Counted from the first letter of the stretch, positions 21,901 through 35,104 are shown. The stretch is 64,000 nucleotides of DNA from Bos javanicus (GCF_032452875.1 NC_083884.1:26181501-26245500), one strand, 5' to 3'. Numbers and translations: made by a program. Notes: generated by a model from the letters alone, not told the origin.

Positions 21901-22489
21901 TTTATTTGTTTGTTTTTGTATTTTCATTGTGTGTTTTGTAGTTACGTTCCACATAGATATTCACGCTGTGGTGAAGGAGAGGGATAGGCTGCCAAAGTCC
22001 AGAGAAAGTATCCTCAAGTTTCCCTTTTGTCCCTGCCTTCTCAAACATATATACAAAAGAGGGTCTCACAGAGGCACAGAAGAAGGCCATGGCTGAAGAC
22101 TGCCTGGGAATGCAAAGGTGTGTAACAGCAGGACTACACAGACGGGCCTGAGTCCTTGACTGAAGCTCCCTTCTGAGCCTGCAAAGCCCTGACTGCACCC
22201 CAAGCCTGGTATGGGGAGGGGATAGATTTGCTCTATTGAGGCCCGCCAGTTATTTAAAGTCAATGTAATTTCTGTGACTGGGCACGAAAAGTCACATCTA
22301 GGTTTTTTGTTTGTTTTTATTTTAAGCAGCTGGACCCCTCATATGTATCATGCTTACTTTTAACTATACAACTATCTCATTCATTTTAGTTATTATGTGT
22401 TGTTCCGTTTTCTGGAAAGGTTTGCTTCATTCAGATGGCTTGAGATATTCCATGGAGCCTGATTAATATGAACCTTTCCTTAGTTTTAT
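21901..22489. other. Unassigned sequence
   Basis: GC content rises at 22060-22210. Three minus-strand frames cross it, but none shows a domain or splice context that I recognise. Confidence 0.35.
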
Positions 22490-23640
22490 ATATCCAGATA
22501 CATTTTGAGAAAGTGTTGATAAAATTTGGCCTCTATTCCAAATAGAGACTTGGAGACAGAGTTTTGGGTGAAATAGAAAAGAGTAGCTGTTATTGCTTTG
22601 CCAGATGAAGGGGGCCAATGCCCTTGAGACTGTGTGACCCACCCTAGAGGGGGTAGTGAGGAGTTCTATAGTGTTCAAGGAGCAGGGTATGATCCGCGTG
22701 TGGACAGTCCTTGGATTGGCTGGCCTCCAGGTGAAGTTTCAAACATTGTCAGCCTTCTGGTTTCAACCAGCCTAGGATCAATGCTCTTGTGGTCAGTAGT
22801 TTTTATCTGGAGGTGTCTGCTTCCTGTAAAAACAACTGAGGAATGTGTGGTAGGCCTTTATTCAAATCTTTCAGACAACTGGGAGTTTGGTGATTCTGCT
22901 ATGTGGCAGAATTACAGTCTCAATTGTTATCAGTTCCCCAGGCCAACAGTTATTCTTTGTTCCTGCCCTTTCACATTTTCCGATCATTAACTCCTGAGTC
23001 AGCATTCTACTTCGAAAGACAATGAATACAAGGGCTTGTACAGGGTTTCAAAAGCAACAGAAAATGTTGAAGTTAGACAGTCCCATCTTCTCCATTTTGC
23101 TGTCCCTGAACCAAAAATCAACTCTGATTTGGGTTTTTCCTTTAAATTCCTAAGAAGCAACGAACTGGGAGGAGGCAGTCATTTTACTTGCAAATCCCTC
23201 TGGTTTTGGAGAGAGAACACTTGGAGATGTGAATGCCAGAGAATGGCAGATCATCCTTCATCTGTTTGCATCACATCAGCACACTCTGAGACCTTGCTGA
23301 CAGGTAGCATCACATCCAAAATGACAGCCTGAGGTTATCGTAGCACACTGTGATAGGTGAAAAGTACTGAAGTGAGGAAATAAGGAATTAAAATCTACCC
23401 TCTAATCTAGGGTTATCATTCCTCAAGCCTTGATTCTGCACTCCAAGTTTAAGTCACTATATATATTCAGTAGTTCTGGAGAGACTTTACATCCCCAGGA
23501 ATTTCTCTCTCTCTCTCTTTTTTTCCTTAATTTATAAAATCTTCCTCTTGCCCCCTTAAATGGTTCTCCAGAATTATTTGAACATAGAGAGAAGCTAAAC
23601 CTTGTCACTTTAAATCTACAACATATAGTGGTGCCAGGAC
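22490..23640 (+). repeat. Possible LTR or retroviral remnant, unassigned
   Basis: This stretch is less AT-rich than its neighbours and has a style I associate with artiodactyl LTRs (gacttggagacagagttttg, gtgtgacccaccctagaggg, gacagcctgaggttatc). A tggtgccaggac stretch near 23628 could be a decayed primer-binding site just past an LTR. I cannot name the family, and gag/pol motifs were not found. The 118-codon frame at 22634-22990 and the 98-codon frame at 23036-23332 are unsupported. Confidence 0.3.
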
Positions 23641-23889
23641 CTTTGGACAGGTTTCAGACTCAAACCTCCCTTGATATCACAGTCTTGAAAAGTTCTTTCT
23701 GCATTGTTTAGTGCTGTCTCTTTCTAGAGCCTAAGATTCACCCTTGAGAGCAGTTGCACTCAACTGAATAATGCTAGGGAGCTCTCCATCTTAATTAAAT
23801 ATCACAATCCCTTATAAACGCAGAAAGAAAAAGTTAGAAGGAGAAGAAAGAGAATGAGGAGGAGGAGGTAAGATTATTTGTGTGAAGCT
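23641..23889. other. Unassigned sequence, purine-rich at its end
   Basis: Possibly a continuation of the LTR-like stretch. 23821-23870 is very A/G-rich (gaaggagaagaaagagaatg). Confidence 0.35.
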
Positions 23890-24726
23890 TGTGGAGGGGC
23901 TGGAAGAAGCACAAGCTGGAATCAAGATTGCCAGAAGAAATACCAATAACCTCAGATATGCAGATGACACCACCCTTATGGCAGAAAGTGAAGAGGAACT
24001 AAAAAGCCTCTTGATGAAAGTGAAAGAGGAGAGTGAAAAAGTTGGCTTAAAACTCAACATTCAGAAAAAGAAGATCATGGCATCTGGTCCCATCACTTCA
24101 TGGGAAATAGATGGGGAAACAGTGGAAATAGTGTCAGACTTTATTTTGGGGGGCTCCAAAATCACTGCAGATGGTGATTGCAGCCATGAAATTAAAAGAC
24201 GCTTACTCCTTGGAAGGAAAGTTATAACCAACCTGGATAGCATATTGAAAAGCAGAGATATTACTTTGCCAACAAAGGTCCATCCAGTCAAGGCTATGGT
24301 TTTTCCTGTGGTCATGTATGGATGTGAGAGTTGGACTGTGAAGAAAGCTGAGGCTGAAGAATTGATGCTTTTGAACTGTGGTGTTGGAGAAGACTCTTGA
24401 GAGTCCCTTGGACTGCAAGGAGATTCAACCAGTCCATTCTGAAGGAGATCAGCCCTGGGATTTCTTTGGAAGGAATGATGCTAAAGCTGAAACTCCAGTA
24501 CTTTGGCCACCTCATGCGAAGAGTTGACTCATTGGAAAAGACTCTGATGCTGGGAGGGATTGGGGGCAAGAGGAGAAGGGGACGACAGAGGATGAGATGG
24601 CTGGATGGCATCACTGACTCAATGGACGTGACTCTGAGTGAACTCTGGGAGTTGGTGATGGACAGGGAGGCCTGGCATCCTGCGATTCATGGGGTCACAA
24701 AGAGTCGGACACGACTGAGTGACTGA
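23882..24726 (+). pseudogene. BovB RT C-terminal half
   Basis: A 172-codon frame (to 24400) reads LEEAQAGIKIARRNTNNLR, the catalytic YADD at 23957-23968, the LMAESEEELKSLLMKVKEES helix and the thumb blocks SWEIDGETVEIVSDF and KITADGDCSHEIKRRLLLG. A frameshift near 24355 (AEAEELMLLN) moves the C-terminus into the 109-codon frame 24397-24726. The first residues come from flanking DNA. Non-functional fragment. Confidence 0.85.
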
Positions 24727-24738
24727 ACTGAACTCAAC
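23901..24738 (+). mobile_element. BovB LINE, 5'-truncated
   Basis: Sense BovB from tggaagaagcacaagctgga to the gaactgaactcaac tail. A perfect 11-bp duplication tgtggaggggc lies at 23890-23900 and 24739-24749. Confidence 0.93.
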
Positions 24739-24749
24739 TGTGGAGGGGC

Positions 24750-24910
24750 CGATGGGGAATGGTTTTACTCCTGCCATTCTGGTTCCATGTTGGTGAGCCT
24801 CAGACCCCTTCTGGTTGCTGCAGTTTCAGCTTCCTGGAAAATTTGGACAAGTATAAAAGTAGAAGCCTGAACTAACTAGGCACTGTTCTTTCTGTCACCA
24901 CATTAGTCTG
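24750..24910. other. Continuation of the BovB insertion target
   Basis: The sequence past the right duplication continues the unassigned GC-richer region. No family was recognised. Confidence 0.35.
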
Positions 24911-25120
24911 CTGTTGTTGTTTAGTCACTATCATGTCTGACTCTTTGGGTTTCCATGGATCGTAGCCCACCAGGCTCCTCTGTCCATGGGAGTTCCCAGG
25001 CAAGAATACTGGAGTGGGTTGCTATATCCTCCTCCTAGGGATCTTCCCAACCCAGGGATCTAACCACCTTTCCTGCATTGGCAGGCAGGTTCAGGCTCAC
25101 TGGGCCACCTGGGAAACCCA
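24911..25120 (-). mobile_element. Bov-tA SINE
   Basis: Antisense SINE from ctgttgttgtttagtcacta to ggccacctgggaaaccca. The flanks ttagtctg and cttgtctg are a possible short duplication. Confidence 0.85.
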
Positions 25121-25343
25121 CTTGTCTGATTAATGACCTCCAAATTTTGCCTACATTTCTATTTTTCCCAACACTGCTTAAGAAAAGACAGGGCAAGGTG
25201 ATCTATGAAGTGTAGTTGCCAGCTTAACCAAAGAGGCAGAGCACAGTATATTCTTAGTCAACTTTACATTTTCCTACATCTTTATAAATCTTATTCTTCA
25301 CTCACAATATTTTAACTATATTTCTGAAAGTAAGTGGCATTCT

Positions 25344-25534
25344 GAAAGTAAGTGGCTCAGTCATGTCCAACTTTTTTTGGCTCCACGGACTATATAGTCC
25401 ACGCAACTCTCCAGGCCAAAATATTAGAGTGGGTAGCCTGACCCTTCTCTAGGAGATCTTTCCAACCCAGGGATCAAGCCCAGGTCTCCTGCATTGCAGG
25501 CAGATTCTTTACCAGCTTAGCTACAAGGGAAGCC
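25344..25534 (-). mobile_element. Bov-A type SINE
   Basis: Antisense unit from aagtaagtggctcagtcatg to agctacaagggaagcc. The actatatagtccacgcaact block is typical of Bov-A2 units. The short duplication cattct lies on both sides (25338-25343 and 25535-25540). Upstream, tctgaaagtaagtggc is itself repeated in tandem. Confidence 0.8.
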
Positions 25535-25540
25535 CATTCT

Positions 25541-27716
25541 AGACATTTCTTTTAAATGTATAACTTTGATATGAGAAATTATTAATATAATGCTTTTCCC
25601 TAATATAACTATCGCTCATGCATCCAAACACACGCTAACATTCCCTCCCAAAAGGTTTGTCACTTTATCCATCTTTAGGTCTTGTTCATGTCTTTTCCAG
25701 CTGAGTCACTCTTTGCTTCGAACCTCTTAAATGAAATACTGAGAGACAAGGTTAGGCACTAATAACACTTTGTGTTTGTGGAAAATAATTCAGCCTCTAC
25801 TAGGAACCTAGAACAATCCATAAGCTTTTACTCAAAAGGAATCACTTACCTACAGAAGACAGAAGAGGTTTGCTCCAAATTCTAAAGAAATGAACAGTTA
25901 TTCACCTAAAGCTGTTTGTAAGATCTTCTGACATTGCTGTTCTTTCTGTTTTGTGTCTTTACAAGGTTAGAAAATGCAGGCTAGCTTTCTTTTTATTTGA
26001 AAACCTGGATTCAACTAATATATTTATTAAATCAAGGGTCTCATGGCATAACAACTATGCTCAGAATTCTATGCATTGAAAAATATAAGTATGCTGCTCA
26101 AATTATTTACTCTTAAAATTAAATAATAATAGCAGATTTTATTTTGAAATATTTTATTATTTAATGTTATTATTGGTAGTAAGTTAAAATAATAATGGTG
26201 CTCATTATTGAGAACTTACTAAGGAGGTAAATATTAATTTTTTCATTTTAACTACAAAATATTATTTTTTCCAAATTTGAATAAATTGTCCAGACAACTC
26301 ACAACAGGTGGAGTGTTCTGGAATAATACTTTCAATGTCTGCATGGAAAAGAGTATGTGTCAGGTCCCAACAGCTACATCGTTTCATACGACCAACTCAG
26401 TTTTTAATGTCAGCATGCCATCTATCTTTGATAGAGAATGGCTAGGAAAGCCCTCTCCAGGGGGCTTCTCCTGACACCAGCAGTATCAAGCTGGAGAATT
26501 GTTATCCCTAATCCTTGATAATTTACCTAGTTATAGCAGTATAGACTTCAATTTTTTTTTTAATATTTTTTTCCTTCTAAATTAGAAAAACATGCAAATA
26601 GGGCTGTACTTTCCTACTTTATTTTAATCTAAGCTGTAAAAGATGCTAATAGGTTGATTTTCCATTAGAAACCTTGCCATGTCCTGAAAAAAATTAAAAA
26701 GGCAGTGGGTGGACAATTTGTTTCATCATAGATGAAAATGATATTTTACATTAGAATTTGGCATGTGAAATATTCAGAAAATTTTGAAGTTTTTCTATTT
26801 GTCACATTTCACTTGAGTTGGTGGTAAATACATAGACATGGTGGAAAGGGAGGATATTAAAGCTATGTGATTGAAACGAACCAAGACAATTAGTAAGCTA
26901 CTCAACTTAATATTTCTGTTGTTGTCAAACCACATTTTCCTAAGATACTCTTTACTTCATTGTCAATGCCTGTGTGAATGCCCTTCACTGAAGCTCTCTT
27001 CAGTGAGGCTGCTTCAGAATGTGTGCCATGTGACTGCTCTGCTCACCAAGCTTCAATTTTCCATTTCTGTTTTCCCACTTCTCATAATCAATCTGAATAG
27101 GCTGAGTTAAAGTTTATTGCCAGAAAAATAAATATGATAAAAAAAACCCAATTACTGGCAATTTATTTTTCCATTTGATATATATTGAGCCTGCCTTATC
27201 GTTTTCTAATTTATTAAGGCAAAATTTATTCAAATACCTTAGAAAGACTGCATAAGCACCTTCTCTTTTGGTAAATTTGTATCCTGGGGTCTGAACGACT
27301 CCACATTAAATGGATTGAAGCCATTTAATCATTTATCTGATTCCACATCATTTACAGGAATGTCTTTGGGTATAGCTCTAGGCAAATAAAATAAATGAAG
27401 TTAACTTGGATTGATATTACATAAGGGTGAACTAGAAGCTGAGACAAATGCCTGTTTCTAGTTACAGGTCTCAAAAAACATATTATTTGGAGGAGAAAGA
27501 TGGAACTACTGTGTGTGCCCTTTGAATTTTCACATAATCTAATTTTCTCTGACAAATTCTTCATGCCATGTGGGCATCTCATATTACCTAGGCCGATATA
27601 AAGCATCAGATGGTTGTTCAGCCTTTAAAGTCATCTAAAAGAGCAAGGACACTTTGTTAATTTTCTATAACACATAATAAGTATAGGCATCATTGGAAAA
27701 TACTTATACTCTACTG
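25541..27716. other. Mostly unique intergenic sequence
   Basis: No gene was recognised. Short frames at 26277-26474, 26871-27110 and 27352-27606 lack domains and codon bias. A weak MIR-like stretch may lie at 26170-26280. Confidence 0.4.
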
Positions 27717-27930
27717 TAAGTGAACGTCATTCAGTCGTATCTGACTCTTTATGACCTATGGACTGTAGCCTGCCTGGCTTTTCTGTTCATGAGATATCCA
27801 AGGCAAGAATACCGAAGTGGGTCACCATTCCCCTCTCCAGGTGATTTTCCCGACTCTGGGATTGAACCCATGTCTCTTGCATCTCCTGCATCACAGGCCA
27901 ATTCTTTACCATTTAAGCCACCGAGGATGG
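27717..27930 (-). mobile_element. Bov-tA SINE, older copy
   Basis: Antisense SINE from taagtgaacgtcattcagtc to aagccaccgaggatgg, with more substitutions than other copies here. Confidence 0.8.
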
Positions 27931-28194
27931 TTTTTATTTTGCGTTATTTACCCATTCAAGGAAACACATGACAAAAGAAAAATAGATATTTGTATTGTTT
28001 GTTTTTCAAATACAATCTTTTGTTGGGTTGAACTAAGAAAGTTCATATAAGAACAAAAGTGATTAAACTTTCTGTTGCTTAATTATTGATATTTTTCACT
28101 CCAAAGCATCTCAATTACAGATGTCCCTTTTCTTTGGTAGTGATTTAGGTACAGTTTACAGATAATAACTGTCAAGAAAAAGCTTTTATACCTT
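27931..28194. other. Unique sequence
   Basis: No recognised feature. Confidence 0.4.
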
Positions 28195-29485
28195 TTTAAA
28201 AACTTTTATATACATCTTCTGGCAAAGTTTTGGGTTCAGAACAAAAACAAGTGGAAGGTATGGATATAACCCATAACACCATGTCTCCACAAGCACAGAA
28301 ATTCCTTCATTATTAAATCCCTTATCAGAGGTAAATTTTTGATAATTGATGAACCTACATTAACACATAATAATTATCCAAAGTTCATAGTTCACATTAT
28401 GAGTAATTCCTAATGTACACTCTATGGATTTAGACAAATATGTATGCAATACCTTCAACATTATGATATCATATACAGTACTCTCACTTCTTAAAAGGAA
28501 AGTAGTGACCAACCTAGATAGCGTATTCAAAAGCAGAGACATTACTTTGCCAACAAAGGTTTGTCTAGTCAAGGCTATGGTTTTTCCACTGGTCATGTAT
28601 GGAGGTGAGAGTTGGACTGTGAAGAAAGCTGAGTGCCGAAGAATCGATGCCTTTAAACTGTGGTGTTGGAGAAGACTCTTGAGAGTCCCTTGGACTGCAA
28701 GGAGATCCAACCAGTCCATTCTAAAGGAGATCAGCCCTGGGATTTCTTTGGAAGGACTGATGCTAAAGCTGAAACTCCAGTACTTTGGCCACCTCATGTG
28801 AAGAGTTGACTCATTGGAAAAGACCCTGATACTGGGAGGGATTGGGGGCAGGAGGAGAAGGGGATGACAGAGGATGAGATGGCTGGATGGCATCACTACT
28901 TGATGGACGTGAGTCTGAGTGAACTCTGGGAGTTGGTGATGGACAGGGAGGCCTGGCGTGCTGAGATTTATGGGGTCGCAAAGAGTTGGCCACGACTGAG
29001 CAACTGAACTGAAATGAACTGAACTCTCATTTCATGAAAAGTTCTCTTGGTCCTCCTATTTATTTCTCCTCCTGGTGCCCACTGTCTGGCAGAAACCACT
29101 GATTTTCTTCCTGTCTCCACAGTTTTGCCTTTTTAAGTATGTTATATAGTTGGAATTATACCATAGGCAGCCTTTTCAGATTAGCTTCTTTTGCTTAATA
29201 GTATGCATTTAAAGTTTCCTTCCATGTCTTTTCATGGCTTGATAGCCAGTTTATTTTTGAAGTACATTGTCTGAATATACCACAGCTTAATTACTCATTC
29301 ACCTAATGAAGGATATCTTGGTTGCTCTCGAGTTTTGGCAATTATGTACAATGCTGCTATAAACATCCATGTGCAAGTTTCAAGTAGACAAAAGTTTCAG
29401 CTCCTTTGGGTAAATACCAAGAAAGACAACTGCAAAATCATATGGTAAGATTTTGTTTACTTTTGCAAGAAACCAGCAAACTGTC
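28195..29485 (-). mobile_element. L1M LINE 3' end, split by BovB
   Basis: Antisense L1 3' UTR and ORF2 end in two pieces, 28195-28492 and 29023-29485. The first shows tggcaaagttttgggttcag and aattgatgaacctacattaa. The second shows tcttttcatggcttgatagc and ctcctttgggtaaatacc. The join falls exactly at the BovB duplication, proving one original element. Confidence 0.75.
28493..29022 (+). mobile_element. BovB LINE 3' end, 5'-truncated
   Basis: Sense BovB of about 530 bp, from aaaaggaaagtagtgacc to the gaaatgaactga tail. The duplication is actctcacttctt at 28480-28492 and actctcatttcat at 29023-29035, 11 of 13 matching. A 125-codon frame (28424-28801) reads RT C-terminal blocks such as RSNQSILKEISPGISLEG, and its 5' part is flanking L1M. 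Confidence 0.9.
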
Positions 29486-30178
29486 TTCTAAGTAAGCAGA
29501 ACACTCTTTGACATAAATTGTAGCAATACTTTTTGGATTTGTCTCCTAAGACAAAAGAAATAAAATCAGAAAATAAACAAATGTGACAATTAAACTTAAA
29601 AGCTTTTTGCAAAGCAAAAGAAACCACTGACAAAAAGGAAACACAATCTACTAAATGGGAGAAAATATTTACAAATGATATGACTGATAAGGGGTTAATA
29701 TCCAAAATGTATAAACAGTTCATATCATTCAATAACAAAAAGCTAAAGAATTCAATTAAAAAATGGGCAGAAGACCTGAATAGATCTTTTTGCAAAGAAG
29801 ACATACAGAGGTCAACAGGTACATGAAAATATCCTAAATATTGCTAATAATCAGGGAAATGCACATCAATACAACAATATCACCTCACACCTTTCAGACT
29901 ATCATCAAAAGACCACTATAATAAATGCTGGTGATTTGAAGAAAAGGAAACCCTAGATGGAAAACACTGTGGGGGTTCTTCAAAATGAAAATAGAACTAC
30001 AATATCATCCAGAAATCCCACTGTTGGGTATATATCTGAAGAAAATAAAAAACACTGATTTAAAATGACATATGCACCCCAGTGGTCACAGAATTATATT
30101 TACAATAACCAATATATAGAAACAACCTAGATGCCTATCAACAGATGAATGGATAAAGATGAGGAATATGTATTCAGG
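29486..30178 (+). mobile_element. L1 LINE ORF2 3' fragment
   Basis: Sense L1: attaaacttaaaagcttttt, tgggagaaaatatttacaaa, gggttaatatccaaaatgta, and the late ORF2 block agaaatcccactgttgggta. It overlaps the ORF2 region of the preceding antisense L1M, so the two are different insertions, not one inverted element. All frames are broken. Confidence 0.75.
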
Positions 30179-33100
30179 ACCTAAACATGAATCTAAGATT
30201 CTGAAATGAATGGTTAGTAATTAATGAAAAGAAAAAAAATAGATAATGGAAACTGCATAAATACCTATTTGAGTGATGTCCAATGCATTAAGATAGATTA
30301 AGAGAGATGGCAAAACAAAATATAAATTTCTGAATAGGTGCTATAATTGATTTCACAATGTTTGGGGCTCAAACCTAACTTGATGAGAATTAAAATTATG
30401 AAAAGTTGAGAAAGGAAATGGAAAGACAGCCAATAAAGACAATTCTTGGGTGAGAGCTCTTGGCCTATTGTAAAGACCCATGACTTGACCCTAAGTCTAG
30501 GGGTGAAGGTGTCCATGATATTTTTGTCTGTATACATTAAGTCTGTCTGCACTGGGAAGTGAGTGGATTTGTTAGTAAAACCAAACCCCCAAGTTGAGAG
30601 GGCAGGAAAAGTGGGCTTATTATCTGCTTTGATTAGTAGTTAAAATTAGACTTACTTTATTTCCTTTCCTTTTTTTTTTCCAGTCTCTGTATTCTTATAG
30701 AGATGGTTTAGAAAGTATATTTGCAAATGTTATAAGCAAGTGAGAATTAGCATGAAACTTTCTCCTGTTAAAATCTGTCAGTTTATTAAGTCTATGTTTG
30801 AGACTTGAAGAAACTATGGTAGTTTATTAAATGAATGTAATCTAAAAAGTCCTAAAATTGTTCCACTCTTCATCTTGGCTAGAGGAAAGCATTCCACTGA
30901 TTAAGCATAAAGAGAAGAGAAGAGACAAACTTAAGCTGTGTTTTGATTATGCTCTTTGATAATGCTTTTTCAAGATATCAGTTGAACCCAAAAAGGGAAT
31001 CAAGTCCAGATCAATTACACCCATTTCAGTCAGATTTCTCAGCTATATGTCAACTCTGTGGCTTTGTTAGCTCCTTCCTCTACTTTTAAATCCACCTAAC
31101 ATTTGTCTTGTCATTTTGGATCAAAGTAAATACCATTATTCTTTGTGAAAGCAGTATGGATATTCATAACGCAAAACGAATTTAATATAACAATCAATTC
31201 TAAAAATAATTTATATTACATAAAGTGATATTATTTATAGTACAATCACTTTGTGAGATAATCTGAAATTATTGGGAAGATAACACAGTAATATACTGAA
31301 ACGACTGTAAGTCTTCATTAATGAAATTAAGAATGATAAGGAGGTGTTAAATGCTTTGTGTTAAAGTTATTGCAAGTGAGTATAAAAAAAGCCATTGCTT
31401 AATAGTACCTGTTAGATAAACTCAGCCCTGATGTGTTGAGGCTTGGTTAAATAATATATAAGTTTACATGAAACAAATTTTAGCAATGATAATATCCTTG
31501 CTATTGCAAATTAGGGGAAGAAGATTTTATTTTGAAGAGTATAGTTTTTTTTTAATCTAATTGCCTAATTTGTATGCTTTTACAATATGGTCTTGATAAC
31601 TTAAGGAAATACTTAAGGATATACATTAAACTGTTGAAAAATAACAGACTGAACCCCTTTGGTGGTGAAAATGAATGGAAATAAAGTTCTATATTTTCTC
31701 ATACTTAAAGCAAATCATTTTCTAATGGGAAAATAAGCTGTGTAATATAACAGAATGAACATTGACTTCAGAGTTCTGCATATCTCTTACTCTAAACTAC
31801 TACAAAACTGTTTGAGTAACTGGTTTTTATAAATTGAGTATAATTCTGTGACCAAAATACTTTTTTCTAGATTTCTTCTGTATTGTGATAAAAGAAATTT
31901 ACAGTGTGACACCACACATGTTTGTATCAGGATCAGCTGCAAAATTGGCATACTGAAAAAGGATAAACATCTCCCCAGAAAGGTCAGATTTATTGTTAAT
32001 TAATTTCAACTAAATCCAAGGACATAAATCCATATTTAGTGACACATGTGAATTTGTATTGGTGTTTCAATTTAAGGATTAGAATGATATGCTTAATAAT
32101 TATCATATATCCATGTGTGGGAATTTTCTAACTTTATAAAAACAGATTCAAATGTATTAATCCATGTGTTCAATCTGTTAATTTACAGTATTAAGGCAAT
32201 CATTTTTTTTTTCTATCTCACAGGACTGTGTGGAGTGCCATCTGCCACTGGAAATCTTTAAAATTAGATGGGCATTCTAAGTATAGAGTCCTGGCTTTAT
32301 TTCTGTTTTGTGTAAACTCAACATCTGTTGCATTAAAGAGATAGGCTCCCACGGTGTTAAGTAAGTTATCTATTAAATATCAGTGAAGATGTGTATTATT
32401 GAGCACTGTAATCATAAATGAGGATCCTTTTTTTTTCTTATGTGGGGCACCTTTGATATAATCTGAACAGAGTTAAGGAATTTCATCAGCTGTGGAGAAT
32501 ATCGAATGCACTCATTTATCAAAGTCTGCAGAGTCAGAGACTACAAGCTACTCTAATCAGAAGTGTCCTTACTTGTAAGGGAACACATATGTGAAACAGT
32601 TAAGCAGAGTTAGCTAAAGAAAGTTTGGGGAACTAATTTCACATTAAGATGATTTTAAGGAAATAATGTTATGTAAAATCAAGTCAAATTAGGACAGTCT
32701 TTTAAAACAACTAATGAATCAGTGATGTCCTTTATGTGTTGTATGATGGTACATCCCTCATTTACACTCACCTAGCAAAGCATTTAGTTTGAAAATGCTG
32801 CTTGGAGAAGAGCAGGTGTTCACTACAGAATCACTTAATAGAAAATATATTTAGTATCATACAAAAAGAGACATTTTAAAATGCATTCTTATCACAGGGT
32901 CATTATTTTCTGTATATGTTTCTCTCAGTGTGTCTATTTCCCTGGCAATTCCAATGCAAAGTATCCTTTTTCAATGTCACACCCAGTATTTTATCTGGTG
33001 TTTACAGCTTTCTGGAATCACAAAAACATATGCTATACCCACCCCAGACCTTGTCCTTGGGGAAAAAAACAAATATTAGTTGGGTGCTGTGTAAATTGTG

Positions 33101-33567
33101 TAAATATTACTTGATTGAAGGCTACATAAAAAGTAGTTGATTAGTGAATTGGAGCAAGGAAGAATATTTGCTTGTAGTGTTATGTAATAAGGAGTTTTAT
33201 TTTTAGACTACTCTCATTAAACATTTTTACAAATGACTGACACTGAAAACAGAAAATGAGCTTCCAAACTTGTGAGTGGGAGGAATAGCCAAGTTTCTGG
33301 ATGCTAAATTCCTAATCTAGCACAAGAGGTTACTAACTGTCTAACCAATATCTACTTTCCCTTTCTTGTTTATAAAAAAAATGTTGTTGGAGGAAGAATG
33401 AGAATATTTTCTATTTAATCTTGAAGAGAAGGCCAGCAATGATGTGAACATCTGGGCTATTAGATTTGGGGGATACTTCAAAGAAAATGCATTAAAAGGG
33501 GGTGTTGACTCAGCTGAATTCAGCCCTTAAATATTTGCTTATTTCTTAATGCCATTTAGGACAGGGG
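30179..33567. other. Long, mostly unique AT-rich interval
   Basis: About 3.4 kb with no recognised transposon, exon or conserved motif. The short frames at 32881-33140 are chance frames. It is the largest gap-free candidate for unique host sequence in the window. Confidence 0.4.
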
Positions 33568-33792
33568 TGCTTCCCAGGTGGCACGAGTGTAAAGAACCTG
33601 CCTGCCAGTGCAGGACACGTAGAAGACATGGGCTCTGTCCTGAGTCAGGAAGATCCCCTGGAGGAGGGCATGGCAACCAACTCCAGTGTTCTTGCCTAGA
33701 GAATCCCATGAATAGAGGAGCCTGGCGGGCTATAGTTCATAGGGTCACACAGAATCAGACACGACTGAAGCGACTTAGCACACACGCATGCA
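33568..33792 (+). mobile_element. Bov-tA SINE
   Basis: Sense SINE from tgcttcccaggtggcacgag through gatcccctggaggagggc to gactgaagcgacttagcaca. Confidence 0.87.
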
Positions 33793-33832
33793 CAATTTCA
33801 CAGTAGCTTCTGCAGTTACCATTTTTTATTGT

Positions 33833-33925
33833 TGTTGCTGTTGTTCAGTTGCTAAGTCGTGTCCTAATCTTTGCAACCGCCTGAACTGCAGCACATCAGG
33901 CATCCCTGTCCTTTACCAGGCACTT
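33833..33925 (-). mobile_element. BovB-type 3' terminus, short
   Basis: Only about 90 bp of antisense BovB tail, from gttgttgctgttgttcagtt to atcaggcatccctgtccttt. Severely 5'-truncated. Confidence 0.65.
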
Positions 33926-35100
33926 ACAGGGCAGTTATCTTTTTACCAAGAGGCACACTTGAGAATGGAGCCTCTGAAACATGTTAAAGAAGCTGCAGCA
34001 GCAAAATGCAACCCCAAACCTGGATACCACTGTGAATCTGTTGCCACCAGATCTCCATCCAAACTCAGAATTTACCTATCTGAAAGAGAAAATATGCTCC
34101 TAATTTATTTAAGGAAGTTCATCCCATGTATTTGTCCAATAGCTGGGCACAATTCCTAATTTTAACATGCAAAACAATGTCATTTATCATGATTTAAAGA
34201 ACAAACTTTACATATTTGGTAGATGCCAGTTAGGAAGAGAATATTCCATACACACAAAACACAAACTGTTTTCACTGTTACTAAGTAAATAAATAGAGTA
34301 CTTAAAAATATGAACAAAAAGTTCTAATACATCGTAGTGTTGATAGCCTGTAATATAGAACTGATTAGTCATTTTTTTTTTCTAGTCATCTTAAATATAC
34401 GCTTAAGTGCATAGGTTTCAAAACTTGGAAGTTGGCTTCAAATTTGGCTTCAAAATTTGACAACATAATTTAACATAAATGCATGGGAAAAGGACAAAAA
34501 TATGCTCAGAACAGAGTGACCAGACTGCAAGAAAATTAAGTATTTTATATGCAGCAATTAATGAGAGACACCACAAATTTTCATTTTAAGAAGAGACTCA
34601 GAGGTATATATAAGTTATTTTCAAATATGACAATGGCTATAAGATGGAAGAGAATTAACTACCTTCTGGAAGAGGGTAATGACTGGAAATCTAGAAGGAG
34701 CTAGCTGTGGCTTTGTAAAAGAAAACACTCTTTTTTTTTTTTTTCCCTTAGTAAGGAAGCATGTAAGGGGTAGTTACTAAATAATATGTTAAATTATATA
34801 ATTTACATATGATAATGCATTCATTTACTAAACTGGAACTTATCAATCATAGCCAAAGATCAAATTGCAGCTCAGTTCTTTAGTGTGCATTTATGGTTAC
34901 TCCTGTAACCATTACTCACTTTAAGAAAATAAACAGTACCAAACACATCACAACCTCCCTTATGCCTCTTATCATCATCATCAAACTAATTAAATGAGCT
35001 ATATTGGAAGTCTTAATAATAATTATTAAATTAGGCATCTTCTCATATCCTTATCAATACAGTAGATTGGGGTTTGCTAATGCCTGTGGGGAAAGGTTCT
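33926..35100. other. Unique sequence
   Basis: No recognised gene. The 123-codon frame 33788-34159 begins in SINE and BovB tail sequence and has no domain. Confidence 0.4.
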
Positions 35101-35104
35101 ATAG

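Noticed and set aside
22634..23332. Plus-strand frames of 118 and 98 codons as host exons
   Set aside because: No recognisable protein. They lie in a probable LTR-like stretch and lack consistent frame or splice signals.
28195..30178. Opposed L1 segments as one L1 with a twin-priming inversion
   Set aside because: The antisense and sense parts overlap the same ORF2 region and differ in type, so they are two insertions.
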